A stretch of DNA of 64,000 bases from JAADJA01 sp963840975. Its GTDB lineage: Bacteria; Bacteroidota; Bacteroidia; Bacteroidales; JAADJA01. The stretch is taken from positions 1 to 64,000 of the forward strand of contig CAWJBC010000017.1 of the NCBI GenBank assembly GCA_963840975.1. Reading direction: 5' to 3'. Position 1 is the first letter of the stretch, and every line of letters starts with the position of its first letter. Positions 37,142 to 46,419 of the stretch are shown one piece after another. The position numbers and the translations under genes are program-made. The notes beneath the pieces were generated by a model, which saw nothing but the letters and a program-made list of their open reading frames with translations, made no database searches and was not told the origin of the DNA.

Positions 37142-39013
37142 ATGAAAAAAATAGTACTATTCGCAGTAATCTGTAGCATTGGAATGTTGGGGTTTGCGCA
37201 AAACCGTGTCATTCCTTCGCAGAAACAACGGAACTTTGAATTGAGAAAAGGACCATTATTAAATGAACAAAATGATTTTGTTAACATTCCTTCTATTCCT
37301 GAAAACAAATCAACAATGCTTTTACAGGAATCTTCGATAGGAAATACCCGTTACGACTTACAAAGCAATACAAGTTGCCAAAACCGTTTTCATGTTTTTG
37401 ATGATGGAACCATGGGTGCTACCTGGACATTAGGACTTGTTGATCCAAACTTTCCTGAACGGGGCACCGGCTATAATTATTTTGACGGAAACTCCTGGGG
37501 AGATGCGCCAACTGAAAGAATTGAAAGTATCAGAACAGGATGGCCATCATACGCACCTTATGGTGAAAATGGAGAAGTTGTCGTTTCTCATGATTTTACT
37601 TTGGGACAGCTTAGCTATTTGACCAGAGAAACAAAAGGCACTGGAACATGGACCGAAGGGGTGCTGCCTGCTCCTGCCGGTCAGAAAATTTCATGGCCAC
37701 GGGCTACAACATCCGGTGCTAATCATGATGTTATCCATACACTTGCAATTACATTTCCGGTTGCCAATGCAGGTACCATATATGAAGGGCTTGACGGAGC
37801 TTTGCTCTATTCCAGGACAACTGACGGAGGCACGACCTGGGATCCGCAAAATGTAATCCTCGATGGATTGAGTTCGGATAATTTTACCGGATTCAGTGCA
37901 GATATGTATGAATGGGCAGCCTCTGATAATGACAATATCGCATTCATAGTGGGTGATTCATGGCGCGATTTCGTTTTGATGAAATCAACTGATGGTGGAG
38001 ATACCTGGAATAAAACCGTAATTTGGGAATGCCCATATCCCTTTTTCAATCCTGCTGCACCTTTTGAAACAGACACATTTTATTGTGTTGATGGCGCTCA
38101 CCACCTTGCTTTTGACAGCGAAGGAATGGTTCATGTTGTATTCGGGATAAACCGGGCACGTGCAGATGCCACCCAGACATACTGGTTTCCATTGGTTGAC
38201 GGAGTAGGCTACTGGAATGAGAACAGGTCCACCTTTTCAAATTCAATGGATGCATTGAACCCTTATGGTGAAGCCGGTTCGGAACTGGAGGAAGATTATA
38301 GCCTGATCGGCTGGATGCAGGATATCAACAATAATGGTGTTCTGGATATCATTGGAGAAGTTGGTGCATATTACATTGGAGCCTCAAGTATGCCGCAGAT
38401 TACCATCTCTGAAAATAATGAGATATATATTGTGTATGCTTCAATTAGTGAGGGCTTTAATAATAATGAGCAAGATTACAGACATTTGTGGGCACGTTAT
38501 TCACCCAATGGTGACTTTTGGGGTCATTTTGTGGACCTCAATAATGATCTTGTTCATACCTATGATGAATGTGTTTACCCTTCCCTGGCATCTACTTCGG
38601 ATGAGGATATTTACCTGATCTATCAAACCGATAACTTGCCGGGATTGGCAGTTCGCGGCGATCTGGATCCCTATTCAGATAACACAATCTGGTCAATGAA
38701 CGCCAGTATATTTGGTATCATTAGCGGAAGTAAAGAAATCGTAAATCCAATATTTGAATATGACGTTCTTCAAAACTATCCGAATCCTGCTTCAGATAAG
38801 ACAACTATCGAAATCAATATCAGGAAGACCACCCCGATTACGATTGATGTTGTGAATATAACCGGACAAAAAGTACTGAGCACAGATGCAGTTACTTTGA
38901 AACAAGGTCTGAATCGCGTTGAATTGAATGTTTCAAAATTAACTCCCGGTATGTATTTTTACTCTGTTAAAGCCGGCGAAACTAAAATTACGAAAAAGAT
39001 GTTGGTTGAATAA
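37142..39013 (+). CDS. Secreted protein with T9SS type A sorting domain, paralogue of the gene at 14923
   Basis: 623 aa. The signal peptide is MKKIVLFAVICSIGMLGFAQ. The body carries Asp-box motifs (TTDGGTTWDPQ, STDGGDTWNKTVIWECPYP) and the C-terminus is a T9SS signal beginning VLQNYPNPASDKTTIEI and ending TPGMYFYSVKAGETKITKKM. It aligns along its whole length with the 613-aa protein at 14923, including the blocks NTRYDLQSNTSCQNR, RTGWPSYAPYGENGE and ALNPYGEAGSELEEDYSLIG. The two are about 21 kb apart and in opposite orientation. Probable beta-propeller exported to the cell surface; ligand unknown. Confidence 0.87.
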   Translation: MKKIVLFAVICSIGMLGFAQNRVIPSQKQRNFELRKGPLLNEQNDFVNIPSIPENKSTMLLQESSIGNTRYDLQSNTSCQNRFHVFDDGTMGATWTLGLVDPNFPERGTGYNYFDGNSWGDAPTERIESIRTGWPSYAPYGENGEVVVSHDFTLGQLSYLTRETKGTGTWTEGVLPAPAGQKISWPRATTSGANHDVIHTLAITFPVANAGTIYEGLDGALLYSRTTDGGTTWDPQNVILDGLSSDNFTGFSADMYEWAASDNDNIAFIVGDSWRDFVLMKSTDGGDTWNKTVIWECPYPFFNPAAPFETDTFYCVDGAHHLAFDSEGMVHVVFGINRARADATQTYWFPLVDGVGYWNENRSTFSNSMDALNPYGEAGSELEEDYSLIGWMQDINNNGVLDIIGEVGAYYIGASSMPQITISENNEIYIVYASISEGFNNNEQDYRHLWARYSPNGDFWGHFVDLNNDLVHTYDECVYPSLASTSDEDIYLIYQTDNLPGLAVRGDLDPYSDNTIWSMNASIFGIISGSKEIVNPIFEYDVLQNYPNPASDKTTIEINIRKTTPITIDVVNITGQKVLSTDAVTLKQGLNRVELNVSKLTPGMYFYSVKAGETKITKKMLVE

Positions 39014-39031
39014 AATCATATTAATTCCTAT

Positions 39032-39061
39032 AAAAAACCTCTGTAAAACAGGGGTTTTTTT
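39032..39061 (+). terminator. Rho-independent terminator of the gene at 37142
   Basis: A 12-bp stem with one G-T pair (39032-39043 with 39049-39060), a 5-nt loop, and a T-run, 18 nt after the stop codon. Confidence 0.85.
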
Positions 39062-39098
39062 GTTTCAATTTAATCGTTAAGCTATACTAAATAACTGG

Positions 39099-40352
39099 TC
39101 AGAAATATTGCCAGTAGAGATAAAACAGGGTAAATCCGCAAAGGAAAACGATTCCAATCAAAGCATAAATCCTAAGCCATTGCTTGGGTTTACCTTCTGC
39201 CGGCATGTGTTTGTCAGTTACCACCTTATAATTAAGGATTGCCAGTAATGGAGCGGTAATAAATGAAATAGTGGTGGCTATATCAACCATTACACGCATG
39301 GTGCTGCTGAGGATGCTCATCAACAACAAAGCGCCTGCAACCACTATAATGATCCAAAACCAGAATTGCCAGTCAATTTTGGTTGGTTTAGTTTTAAATT
39401 TTGGAAACAAGATCGCTGTAAGTGGTTTCATTACCCTGGGATAGGCATCAAGACAGGTAAGGGTTGTACTGAACATGGTAGTAAAGGCCGCAACCGCTAT
39501 GAAATAATACGACCAACTACCAATGTTTTCTGTAAACAAGCCGATCAACTGATCGGCAAAAACTACACCTGAAGATGAGAGTTCATCACCGGTTCCATAT
39601 AAAACAAAAGCTCCCATCGTAAGGAAACAAATCGCTAATAAAGCTGTTCCCAAATATCCTATTTTGAAATCAACAAGTGCTTCGCTTAGTCGTGGTTTGA
39701 AACTGAGACTTTTGTTCTTTTCGATAGTCCATAAAGATTGCCAGACCGAAACATCAATGGGAGCTGGCATCCAACCTATGAAAGCGATCAGAAAAAAAAT
39801 ATCAGCCTGCTTGATCCAGGAAAAGCTGTGAGCCAAATCCGGGTTGGGATGGAATCCTTTTCCAATGGCTGAAAATACTGCCACAAGGGTTGAAACAGTG
39901 AGCACCAGCACAACTATTTTGATGAGATTGTCAAGAACACTGTATCTACCAATCATCAGGATGATCATAGTGACAAATAGGATAATGGCGCTGATCCATA
40001 CCGGATTCAGGTCAATACCGAAAATATTCCCTGCCAATCCTGCCGTCACTATAGTTACTGCTGCCTGGATTGCAAACATGGTTGAAACAGTCAGTATTGC
40101 AAAGAGCACTACCGCCCATTTCCCGATCTGCCGGTAGCCTTCAATCAGGCTGTTTCCGGTGACGTTAGCATACCTTGGACCAAATTCAAAAAAAGGATAT
40201 TTTATCGCATTGGCGAGTATCAGTATCCAAAGCAGATCGAAACCATAACCGGCCCCGGCACGGGTGGACTGAACCAAATGCGAAACTCCCACTGCCGCTC
40301 CGGCATACAATAAACCAGGTCCCAGCAGTTTAAAAAAATGTTTAGCATTCAT
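39099..40352 (-). CDS. Nramp-related transporter lacking canonical metal motifs
   Basis: 417 aa from ATG 40352, eleven membrane segments, LeuT-fold Nramp family. An in-frame ATG at 40400 would overlap the promoter at 40379-40407, so 40352 is preferred. In ordinary Nramp proteins helix 1 carries DPGN and helix 6 carries MPH(N), which hold Mn2+ or Fe2+. Here the helix 1 region reads GPGLLYAGAAVGVSHLVQS with no Asp/Asn pair, and helix 6 reads GWMPAPIDVSVW. The substrate is therefore unlikely to be bound as in MntH. Possible substrates include Mg2+ (as in Nramp-related Mg transporters) or a non-metal solute. Confidence 0.8.
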   Translation of the reverse strand: MNAKHFFKLLGPGLLYAGAAVGVSHLVQSTRAGAGYGFDLLWILILANAIKYPFFEFGPRYANVTGNSLIEGYRQIGKWAVVLFAILTVSTMFAIQAAVTIVTAGLAGNIFGIDLNPVWISAIILFVTMIILMIGRYSVLDNLIKIVVLVLTVSTLVAVFSAIGKGFHPNPDLAHSFSWIKQADIFFLIAFIGWMPAPIDVSVWQSLWTIEKNKSLSFKPRLSEALVDFKIGYLGTALLAICFLTMGAFVLYGTGDELSSSGVVFADQLIGLFTENIGSWSYYFIAVAAFTTMFSTTLTCLDAYPRVMKPLTAILFPKFKTKPTKIDWQFWFWIIIVVAGALLLMSILSSTMRVMVDIATTISFITAPLLAILNYKVVTDKHMPAEGKPKQWLRIYALIGIVFLCGFTLFYLYWQYF

Positions 40353-40378
40353 CCGTTTCCTTGATTTGAACCATGAGC

Positions 40379-40407
40379 CAAATGTAAGGAATCTATCCAT
40401 TCAGCAA
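40379..40407 (-). promoter_or_regulatory. Promoter of the Nramp-related gene
   Basis: On the minus strand TTG (40407-40405), 18 nt, TACATTTG (40386-40379). Predicted transcript start about 20 nt before ATG 40352. Confidence 0.55.
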
Positions 40408-40443
40408 CAATTTGATGATGGAATAAAACTCAGACGCGGCAAA

Positions 40444-41343
40444 TCATTCAGCTAACAATTCATCCTTTGAAGACAATAGTTTTTTCATCTCACCACTGCT
40501 CAATTTCGGGTAGGACAGCTTTAGCTTTTCGAGTTCAAGAAAGATGACTGAGCCAAGACAAATACGGGTAAACCATTTATCATCCGCTGGAAGTACATAC
40601 CAGGGTGCATGTTCCTTTGATGTTGCGCTGAGCATTTCCTGGTAAGCTTCCTGGTATTGATGCCAGTGTTTCCGTTCAGCTACATCGGCTGAGGAAAATT
40701 TCCAGTTTTTCGCAGGATTGTCAATGCGCTCAAGAAACCGTTTCTTTTGCTCATCTTTTGATACATGCAAAAAGAATTTCAGGATGACGGTTCCGTTTTC
40801 ATAAAGATTCTTTTCGAAACGGTTGATCTGCTTATAGCGGTTCTCCCAGAATTTTTGATCAATATCCTTTAATGATTCAATCCCAGGAATTTGCTCGTTT
40901 AAAACATATTCAGGATGAACCCGCGTAACGAGGACATTTTCGTAATGCGACCGGTTGAATATCCCGATCTCGCCCCTTCCCGGCAAAGCTTTGTAATGTC
41001 GCCAAAAATAATCATGATCCAATTCTTCGCTGGATGGAGTTTTGAAACTGGTTACTTTCACTCCCTGCGGATTAAACCCGCTCATGACATGCTTGATGGC
41101 GCTGTCTTTACCTGCTGCATCCATTGCCTGCAAAACAATGAGAACGCTATAACGATTATCTGCATAAAGTATGTCCTGCATTTGTGCAAGTTTTTTGATG
41201 CCATCTTCAAGCAGCTTTTCTCCTTCCTTCTTATTGATCATTTTGTGATCAAAATCGGTATCAAAATCAGAAAGAGAAATTTTTTTCCCTTCTTTAACCA
41301 TTAAGGTTTTCAGGTAATCCTGTAATTGTTTTAACGGGGCCAT
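40444..41343 (-). CDS. Polyphosphate kinase 2 family (polyphosphate:nucleotide phosphotransferase)
   Basis: 299 aa from ATG 41343 (MAPLKQLQDYLKTL); a 14-codon upstream extension to 41385 is basic and unlike the family. The P-loop is AMDAAGKDSAIKHV (Gly-Lys at about 77-79), and the Walker B region GEIGIFNRSHYENVLVTRVH is complete, as are the lid basic residues (DNPAKNWKFSSADVAERKHW). One-domain PPK2 enzymes phosphorylate AMP or ADP from polyphosphate in the cytoplasm; which nucleotide this one uses is not decided by these motifs. The gene is next to the Nramp-like transporter but has its own spacing. Confidence 0.9.
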   Translation of the reverse strand: MAPLKQLQDYLKTLMVKEGKKISLSDFDTDFDHKMINKKEGEKLLEDGIKKLAQMQDILYADNRYSVLIVLQAMDAAGKDSAIKHVMSGFNPQGVKVTSFKTPSSEELDHDYFWRHYKALPGRGEIGIFNRSHYENVLVTRVHPEYVLNEQIPGIESLKDIDQKFWENRYKQINRFEKNLYENGTVILKFFLHVSKDEQKKRFLERIDNPAKNWKFSSADVAERKHWHQYQEAYQEMLSATSKEHAPWYVLPADDKWFTRICLGSVIFLELEKLKLSYPKLSSGEMKKLLSSKDELLAE

Positions 41344-41546
41344 AAGACAGAGATTTTTTTGATTTTTTTTTCCTTTAAAAAGCATTTCTTTTATGGGTAG
41401 TAAAAGTAGTCATAATTAATAAAAGTGTCCCCAAATGGCAAAAATGCACGGCTGGGTCATATTGTGAAATTTTAAAGTAAAATATCGAAAATAATTATAA
41501 CATATGGCTTAAGTTTCACTCGAACTTAATCAAACTGAACAAGTGG

Positions 41547-42206
41547 TTAATTCAACATTTTTTCCATTAAAACTTTTGTATTACACGGTATATATTTCAA
41601 TATTTCATCATCATCAACAACTACTTCTTTGGCTACCTCATAGCCAAGGAGATTGAAGAGTTTTATCACACGAATATTATTTTTAAAATATTGAACCTGT
41701 ACTTTTTTTAATTCCGGGTATATGCTTAAACATGACCGGGTCAGGTCATCAATCAGGCTCTCGATTATTTTCCTGCCCCGATGTTCAGGGACAATATAGC
41801 CATATTCAAGCTGCATAGCCATTTCTTCTCTTGCAATGACGATACCTTTGATTAATCCCGATTTTGATATGAGAGATTGAAGGCTCTCTTTGGGAAAAGT
41901 ATAGCTTATCAAATTAGATTTTAGTACATGGGATGGCTCCTCCTTAAAACCTTCTATCCATCCACAGGAAGAACCAACGGGTTTCCCCTCAAACTCAGCA
42001 ATAGAATAATTGTTTACTGAAAATTCACAACCATCTACCTCTTCCTCCAGAATTGAAATTAGTAATTCCCTGACTTTTGATTCAGGCAAATTGAAAAGGG
42101 TTGAGAAACTGAGGTTATTCGAAGCTCCTTTTTCAGCAGCTATGATAGCTTCCGACAGAAATGGGATATCATCCAAAGTTGCTTTTCTGATTATATATTC
42201 ATTCAT
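41547..42206 (-). CDS. GNAT-family N-acetyltransferase
   Basis: 219 aa. The coenzyme A loop region is YGYIVPEHRGRKIIESLIDD (Arg-Gly after His), preceded by beta strands (SIAEFEGKPVGSSCGWIEG) and followed by the usual last strand (FNLLGYEVAKEVVVDD). The substrate is unknown and no neighbour helps. The start at 42206 begins directly with IRKATLDDIPFL, the typical GNAT N-terminus. Confidence 0.85.
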   Translation of the reverse strand: MNEYIIRKATLDDIPFLSEAIIAAEKGASNNLSFSTLFNLPESKVRELLISILEEEVDGCEFSVNNYSIAEFEGKPVGSSCGWIEGFKEEPSHVLKSNLISYTFPKESLQSLISKSGLIKGIVIAREEMAMQLEYGYIVPEHRGRKIIESLIDDLTRSCLSIYPELKKVQVQYFKNNIRVIKLFNLLGYEVAKEVVVDDDEILKYIPCNTKVLMEKMLN

Positions 42207-42418
42207 GTTTTTAATTATTCAAAAAAATTGTAATCTTTACCTCGCTGCCTCCATTCATGTTTGATGGGGATGAACTGTAATATATTGTACGTAAAAGAAT
42301 CATGTTCTAATGCACAACTGTAACCATTAATTTGAAATTAGCCGAAATCGTTTTTACAACTAATTCCACATAACTATTACATCATTTATGGGTAGATGGT
42401 TTCAATTTATTTTTCATT

Positions 42419-42618
42419 ATTGTCCGATGAAAATGAAATAATAGGCTTGAGATTCTTCACTTCACTTCGTTCCATTCAGAATGACAAAGTGTTGAATTTT
42501 AGGAAGGGGGCTTGCAGGCGGCTGAGCCGCCTGCAAGCCCCCTTCCCCCAAAACATATACAACGTCATTGTCATTCTGAGCGTTAGCGAAGAATCTCTAA
42601 ATTTAATCGGACAACAAT
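42419..42618 (+). repeat. Palindromic repeat B, copy 3
   Basis: 200 bp, same orientation as the 17-kb copies, without the leader that precedes those. The termini TTGTCCGAT and ATCGGACAA are perfect 9-bp inverted repeats. The central stem (42503-42545) is perfectly paired over 20 bp although its bases differ from copy 2. It lies in a 690-bp gap with repeat A copy 2; the rest of that gap (42207-42418, 42798-42894) shows nothing else. Confidence 0.85.
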
Positions 42619-42666
42619 GTTTATTCTTATCTGATTCCAAAAATCATACAGATATAAACAAAGATT

Positions 42667-42797
42667 GAGTCTACTCCGAAAAGTGATTTATCGTCATTGC
42701 GAGCGTAGCGAAGCAATCTTTTGTTGTTGGAAATCAACAGATTGCTTCGGGCTTCGCCCTCGGAATGACGACCTGTTTGTCTTTTCGGAGTGGACTC
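42667..42797 (+). repeat. Palindromic repeat A, copy 2 (MITE-like)
   Basis: 131 bp, 49 bp after repeat B copy 3. The terminal inverted repeats are 17 bp with one mismatch (GAGTCTACTCCGAAAAG). It is flanked by AAGATT on both sides (42661-42666 and 42798-42803), a 6-bp target duplication. The orientation matches copy 3 at 55951. Confidence 0.85.
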
Positions 42798-42894
42798 AAG
42801 ATTTAATACCAAAGTAGGAAATTCAAAACCGCTCTTTAGGCCAGACTATTTTGAATTTCACTTTTGAATAAGACACAGGATGTGGGAAGTTATC

Positions 42895-45516
42895 CTAATA
42901 ATAAACCACCTTACATCCCGGCTTTGCTTCTTTGAATTTATCAACCGTCTTTGATGAAATTTTGGTGTTGTAGCACTCCACCAATTTTAGTTTGGGCAGT
43001 TCAAGTAATGCTTTCAGACTTTTGATGGAGGTATTGTTCAGTTTGATTTCTTCCAACTTCATCAAACCCTCCACCGGATCAACTGATTTTATTTGTGTTC
43101 CCGAGGCATTTAGCGACACAAGATTGAGCAATGAGGCAATGGGATCAAGCTTTTCAACCGGAGTGTTTCCTATATCCAGATTAATCAAATTGCTTAATCC
43201 CGACAAGGAGGTCAGATCTATTACAGGGCTTTGGTTGCATTGAATAATTTCAAGGTCAGTCAGCAGGGCAATTGGTTGAAGACTGCTTACCGAACTGCCG
43301 GTTATGTTGAGCCTTTTTAAACCATTCAGTATTGAAATCGGACTCAGGTCATCAATTTGATTGTTGTCACCTATTGAAAGCGAATCTAGGAATAATATCT
43401 GGTGCAACTGCTCTTTGGTTGGGGGTGAATCAATCTTGAAATTGCCGGAGAAAAGATTCTTCCACGAAACCGGAAGAGATTTCCACCATGCTTCCAGTTC
43501 CTTTGTTTTATAAACTACGATGCAACCATTATTGTTTTTCCTGAACTGAAAAGCTTTGACATCATTGATCCCGGTATTATCAGCATAAATAAATTTCAGC
43601 CCGGTTATTTTTTCAACCGGTGAAAGTGATTCAACAGCAGTGTTCTCAATATTAAGGGTCCTCAGGCGACTGTTGGTACTTAAAAAGTCAATTGAACTTA
43701 GGGTATTGCCCGAAACATCCAGTTCTTCCAGTTCGATAGCCTCTGTTATCGGAGAAAAATCCGTGATATTTGTGGAAGCAACATTGAGAATTTTAAGATT
43801 GAAAAGTCTTTTGACGGGATTGAGGGTAGTTATTTCTTTATTGCCCGAAATATCAAGTTTGTCAATGGTCAATACCTGATGCAACTCCTCCTGTGTAGGT
43901 GGTTCGCTGATCTCTCCGTTTTTTCTGACAATTTCTTTCCAGGGTTCTTCCAGGTTTTTCCAACCGTTAAATAAATCTTCCGATTCAAAGATCACAAGAC
44001 ATTCAGGATGGTCGCGCATGAACTGAATGGCTTCAGTTTTAGGAATGCCCGTATTGTCGCAATAAATTCTTTTCAGGTTCTCCATATCTTTCATGGCATC
44101 CAATGAACCCACACTTGTATTACTGATCCTCAAAATTTCGAGTTTGGGATGAGCAATCAGAAATTCGATAGAAGAAATTGCAGTGTTTTCACAGTTCAGA
44201 TAAGTGAGGTTGGTGAGTCCTTTTACAATTTCCAGGCTCACCACACTTGTGCCTGATATATCGAGGTTTTCGATTGTCAATAATTCCGACAATGGACCTA
44301 AATCATAAATCCTTGTCTTGCTGCAGTCGAACATTTTGAGGTTTTTCATTTGGGTTACAAAATCGAGATTGGTGATTTTAATGCCTTCGCAATTCAGGTT
44401 TTCCAGATTAACCAATCCGTTTATTGGCGACAAATCATTGATCAGGGTAAAACCGCAATTCAAATCTTTGAGGGTAGTTGTATAATGCATAGCCTGTATA
44501 TCATCAACAGGAGTTTCCGAACAGTTCAGAATTTCGAGATGGTTCAAATTTCGGATAGGAAAAAGATCGGTCACCATTGAATTGGAACAATTTATTTCCC
44601 TAAGCTCAGTCAGTTCCGATAATGGGCTGAGGTCTCTTATTTCATGATTTTCGGAAATATTAATTTTCTGCTCCTTCAGAATTCCTTTGAGTTTGGTATA
44701 AATTAATTCCGACTGACGATAAATTGTGTCCGTTGCCACTAATATTTCCGGGTTCAACATAGGGTTGTCGGGTGATCCGGACGAGAAAATCAAAACAGTA
44801 TCTACCGGTGAAAGTGCAGAGCCATCATTTCCGGCAATAACTGCAATGCTATCGGTAAAGAAAGAAACGCTGGAAAGTTCAACAGAATCAGCGATAAAAA
44901 CGTTGCTTCCGAGTATTTTTTTCCATGGATAGCTCATGTTATTCCACCAAACCCTGGTTTCTTCTTTTTCATCTAACTTGGTTGTATAAATGCTGGCGAT
45001 TTTAAGGTCGCTCGAATTGATATTGAGATTGACTTCCATATATCTGACTTTGCGCGAGCTAACCGAGTCGCCTGTTACCGTCATGCCATTTAACGAGCGG
45101 TTGAAGGTCACTTTAAAATAATGCTGCTCCTGATCATTAACCAAATGGGTGATATCGGCAATAACAAATTCAAATTTCACTCTCTTGTAAAAGAACCCGA
45201 TGTCCTTTAAGTAAGCCTGAACATCTTTGTACAACGGAACCTCCCGGTTTTCGTCCAGGTCATCTTCAATCTGAATCTTGTCATTAAGGAACATCTTGAG
45301 GTAACTCTGGTTGATAACGATTTCCCTTTCTTTCATAATGGATTTCGGGTCACCCAGAAAGTTCATGGTACTTTCGGTGTATTTCACCAGGCTAGTCACC
45401 TGTTGTTTATATTTTTCAAGTTCCTGTGGCGTTAAGGCTCCTTTCTTTTGCGCATAAAGGACTGCTGACAAGCAGAGCGGTAAAAGAAAAATCAATAAAC
45501 GGGTAAATATTTTCAA
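42895..45516 (-). CDS. Secreted modular leucine-rich-repeat protein
   Basis: 873 aa with a signal peptide (LLIFLLPLCLSAVLYAQ). Residues 30-185 form an NTF2-like-looking domain that resembles the 193-aa protein at 46513. The rest consists of three modules. Each opens with a tryptophan box (WWNNMSYPWKKIL 190-202, WKNLEEPWKEIV 519-530, WWKSLPVSWKNLF 677-689), modules 2 and 3 then carry PTxExLHQxL (540-549, 699-708), followed by 22-residue LRRs of the type LxxLxxLNCSxTxIxDLxPI, and each closes with a cysteine-containing cap ending in VIF or VVY. No T9SS signal is visible. It overlaps the gene at 45513 by 4 bp. A protein-binding role is inferred from the LRRs. Confidence 0.8.
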   Translation of the reverse strand: MKIFTRLLIFLLPLCLSAVLYAQKKGALTPQELEKYKQQVTSLVKYTESTMNFLGDPKSIMKEREIVINQSYLKMFLNDKIQIEDDLDENREVPLYKDVQAYLKDIGFFYKRVKFEFVIADITHLVNDQEQHYFKVTFNRSLNGMTVTGDSVSSRKVRYMEVNLNINSSDLKIASIYTTKLDEKEETRVWWNNMSYPWKKILGSNVFIADSVELSSVSFFTDSIAVIAGNDGSALSPVDTVLIFSSGSPDNPMLNPEILVATDTIYRQSELIYTKLKGILKEQKINISENHEIRDLSPLSELTELREINCSNSMVTDLFPIRNLNHLEILNCSETPVDDIQAMHYTTTLKDLNCGFTLINDLSPINGLVNLENLNCEGIKITNLDFVTQMKNLKMFDCSKTRIYDLGPLSELLTIENLDISGTSVVSLEIVKGLTNLTYLNCENTAISSIEFLIAHPKLEILRISNTSVGSLDAMKDMENLKRIYCDNTGIPKTEAIQFMRDHPECLVIFESEDLFNGWKNLEEPWKEIVRKNGEISEPPTQEELHQVLTIDKLDISGNKEITTLNPVKRLFNLKILNVASTNITDFSPITEAIELEELDVSGNTLSSIDFLSTNSRLRTLNIENTAVESLSPVEKITGLKFIYADNTGINDVKAFQFRKNNNGCIVVYKTKELEAWWKSLPVSWKNLFSGNFKIDSPPTKEQLHQILFLDSLSIGDNNQIDDLSPISILNGLKRLNITGSSVSSLQPIALLTDLEIIQCNQSPVIDLTSLSGLSNLINLDIGNTPVEKLDPIASLLNLVSLNASGTQIKSVDPVEGLMKLEEIKLNNTSIKSLKALLELPKLKLVECYNTKISSKTVDKFKEAKPGCKVVYY

Positions 45517-46352
45517 GGCAAATAGAATTTAATGAGTTCTTCTTTTTCAATATTTGTGATCTTATATAATTTCGATATCAGCCATCCTGAATTGTTTCCG
45601 GGTCTGTTAAAATAAGACAGCTCGAAATACCAGCCATCAATCTGGAAAAAATGAAACTTCATTTGTCCCGAACTTACAAAGGTCATGTTTCCATTTTTAA
45701 TCTCGTAAAATAAAAGCGAAAGATAATCCGGATGATATGTTTGGCTTGCATAATATTCTACATAATTCTTATCCCTGAATGCTTTATAAATATTCATAAA
45801 GTCAAGCTCATGGCTCATAGGATGAAGAAAGGATTTGCTGATTTCAGATTCTTCTCCTTTATAAAACAGCCGGAGAAAACGATTGAAATAGACGTTGGTA
45901 AACACCCATTTCGAACCAAGATTTTCTTTTTCAAGCTGAAGAAATAAAAGCAGGGTTTCTTTATTTCCATAATAGATGAAGGAAGCGGTAACTTCTGCAA
46001 ACCACGATCCGCCATGAAATTCAAGAAAAGTTGGAGATTCGGCACTGGTAACATCTTCGATAAATTCCTGTTTGGTATCCGGATCAATAAAAATACTGGA
46101 CTGATCAAACACCATGTTCAGGTATGTTTTTCTGAAGATATTATCGCGATAAAGACTGTCGCCGGGATAATAACGAATGCCAAAACGATCTTCTTCGTTG
46201 TTGAATCTCCTGAAAAACTGGTTTACCTGCTTGGTTTGAGCATATAATGCGCTTTCATCACCGGTAAGGTTTCCGATTGTGTTTTGAGCAATTGCCTGAG
46301 AAGTCAATACCAAGAAAGGTAATATGAGAAAGAATCTTTTATACCACGACAT
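45513..46352 (-). CDS. Secreted protein of unknown function, LRR gene partner
   Basis: 279 aa with a signal peptide (MSWYKRFFLILPFLVLTSQAIAQ). The mature part is mixed alpha/beta with many aromatic residues (QVNQFFRRFNNEEDRFGIRY, WFAEVTASFIYYGNKETLLL). It shows the same order of elements as the N-terminal domain of the LRR protein, to which it is coupled by a 4-bp ATGA overlap. I recognise no named family. The gap before the next upstream gene contains a long palindrome. Confidence 0.65.
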   Translation of the reverse strand: MSWYKRFFLILPFLVLTSQAIAQNTIGNLTGDESALYAQTKQVNQFFRRFNNEEDRFGIRYYPGDSLYRDNIFRKTYLNMVFDQSSIFIDPDTKQEFIEDVTSAESPTFLEFHGGSWFAEVTASFIYYGNKETLLLFLQLEKENLGSKWVFTNVYFNRFLRLFYKGEESEISKSFLHPMSHELDFMNIYKAFRDKNYVEYYASQTYHPDYLSLLFYEIKNGNMTFVSSGQMKFHFFQIDGWYFELSYFNRPGNNSGWLISKLYKITNIEKEELIKFYLP

Positions 46353-46386
46353 ACGAACACCAGAATTATGAAAAGATCAATTGATT

Positions 46387-46419
46387 GAGGCTGTCTTAAA
46401 AATTTTTTAAGACAGCCTC
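46387..46419. terminator. Perfect 16-bp palindrome between secreted-protein genes
   Basis: GAGGCTGTCTTAAAAA (46387-46402) is followed directly by its complement (46403-46419 with one extra T). It lies 94 nt beyond the stop of the gene at 46513 and could terminate it. The sequence also resembles ends of insertion sequences (GAGGCTGTCT...), and a weaker pair GAGTCTGTTTTGAAA/TTTTTAAACAGGCTC sits at 46448-46502. Terminator against IS remnant is undecided. Confidence 0.45.

Noticed and set aside
42396..42812. Reading frames of 90 and 61 codons on opposite strands
   Set aside because: These are repeat B copy 3 and repeat A copy 2; no promoter or independent coding signal.
42895..45516. Internalin or plant-type effector interpretation of the LRR protein
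   Set aside because: Only the generic LRR pattern supports this; there is no sortase motif or host-interaction domain. It is described as a modular LRR protein only.
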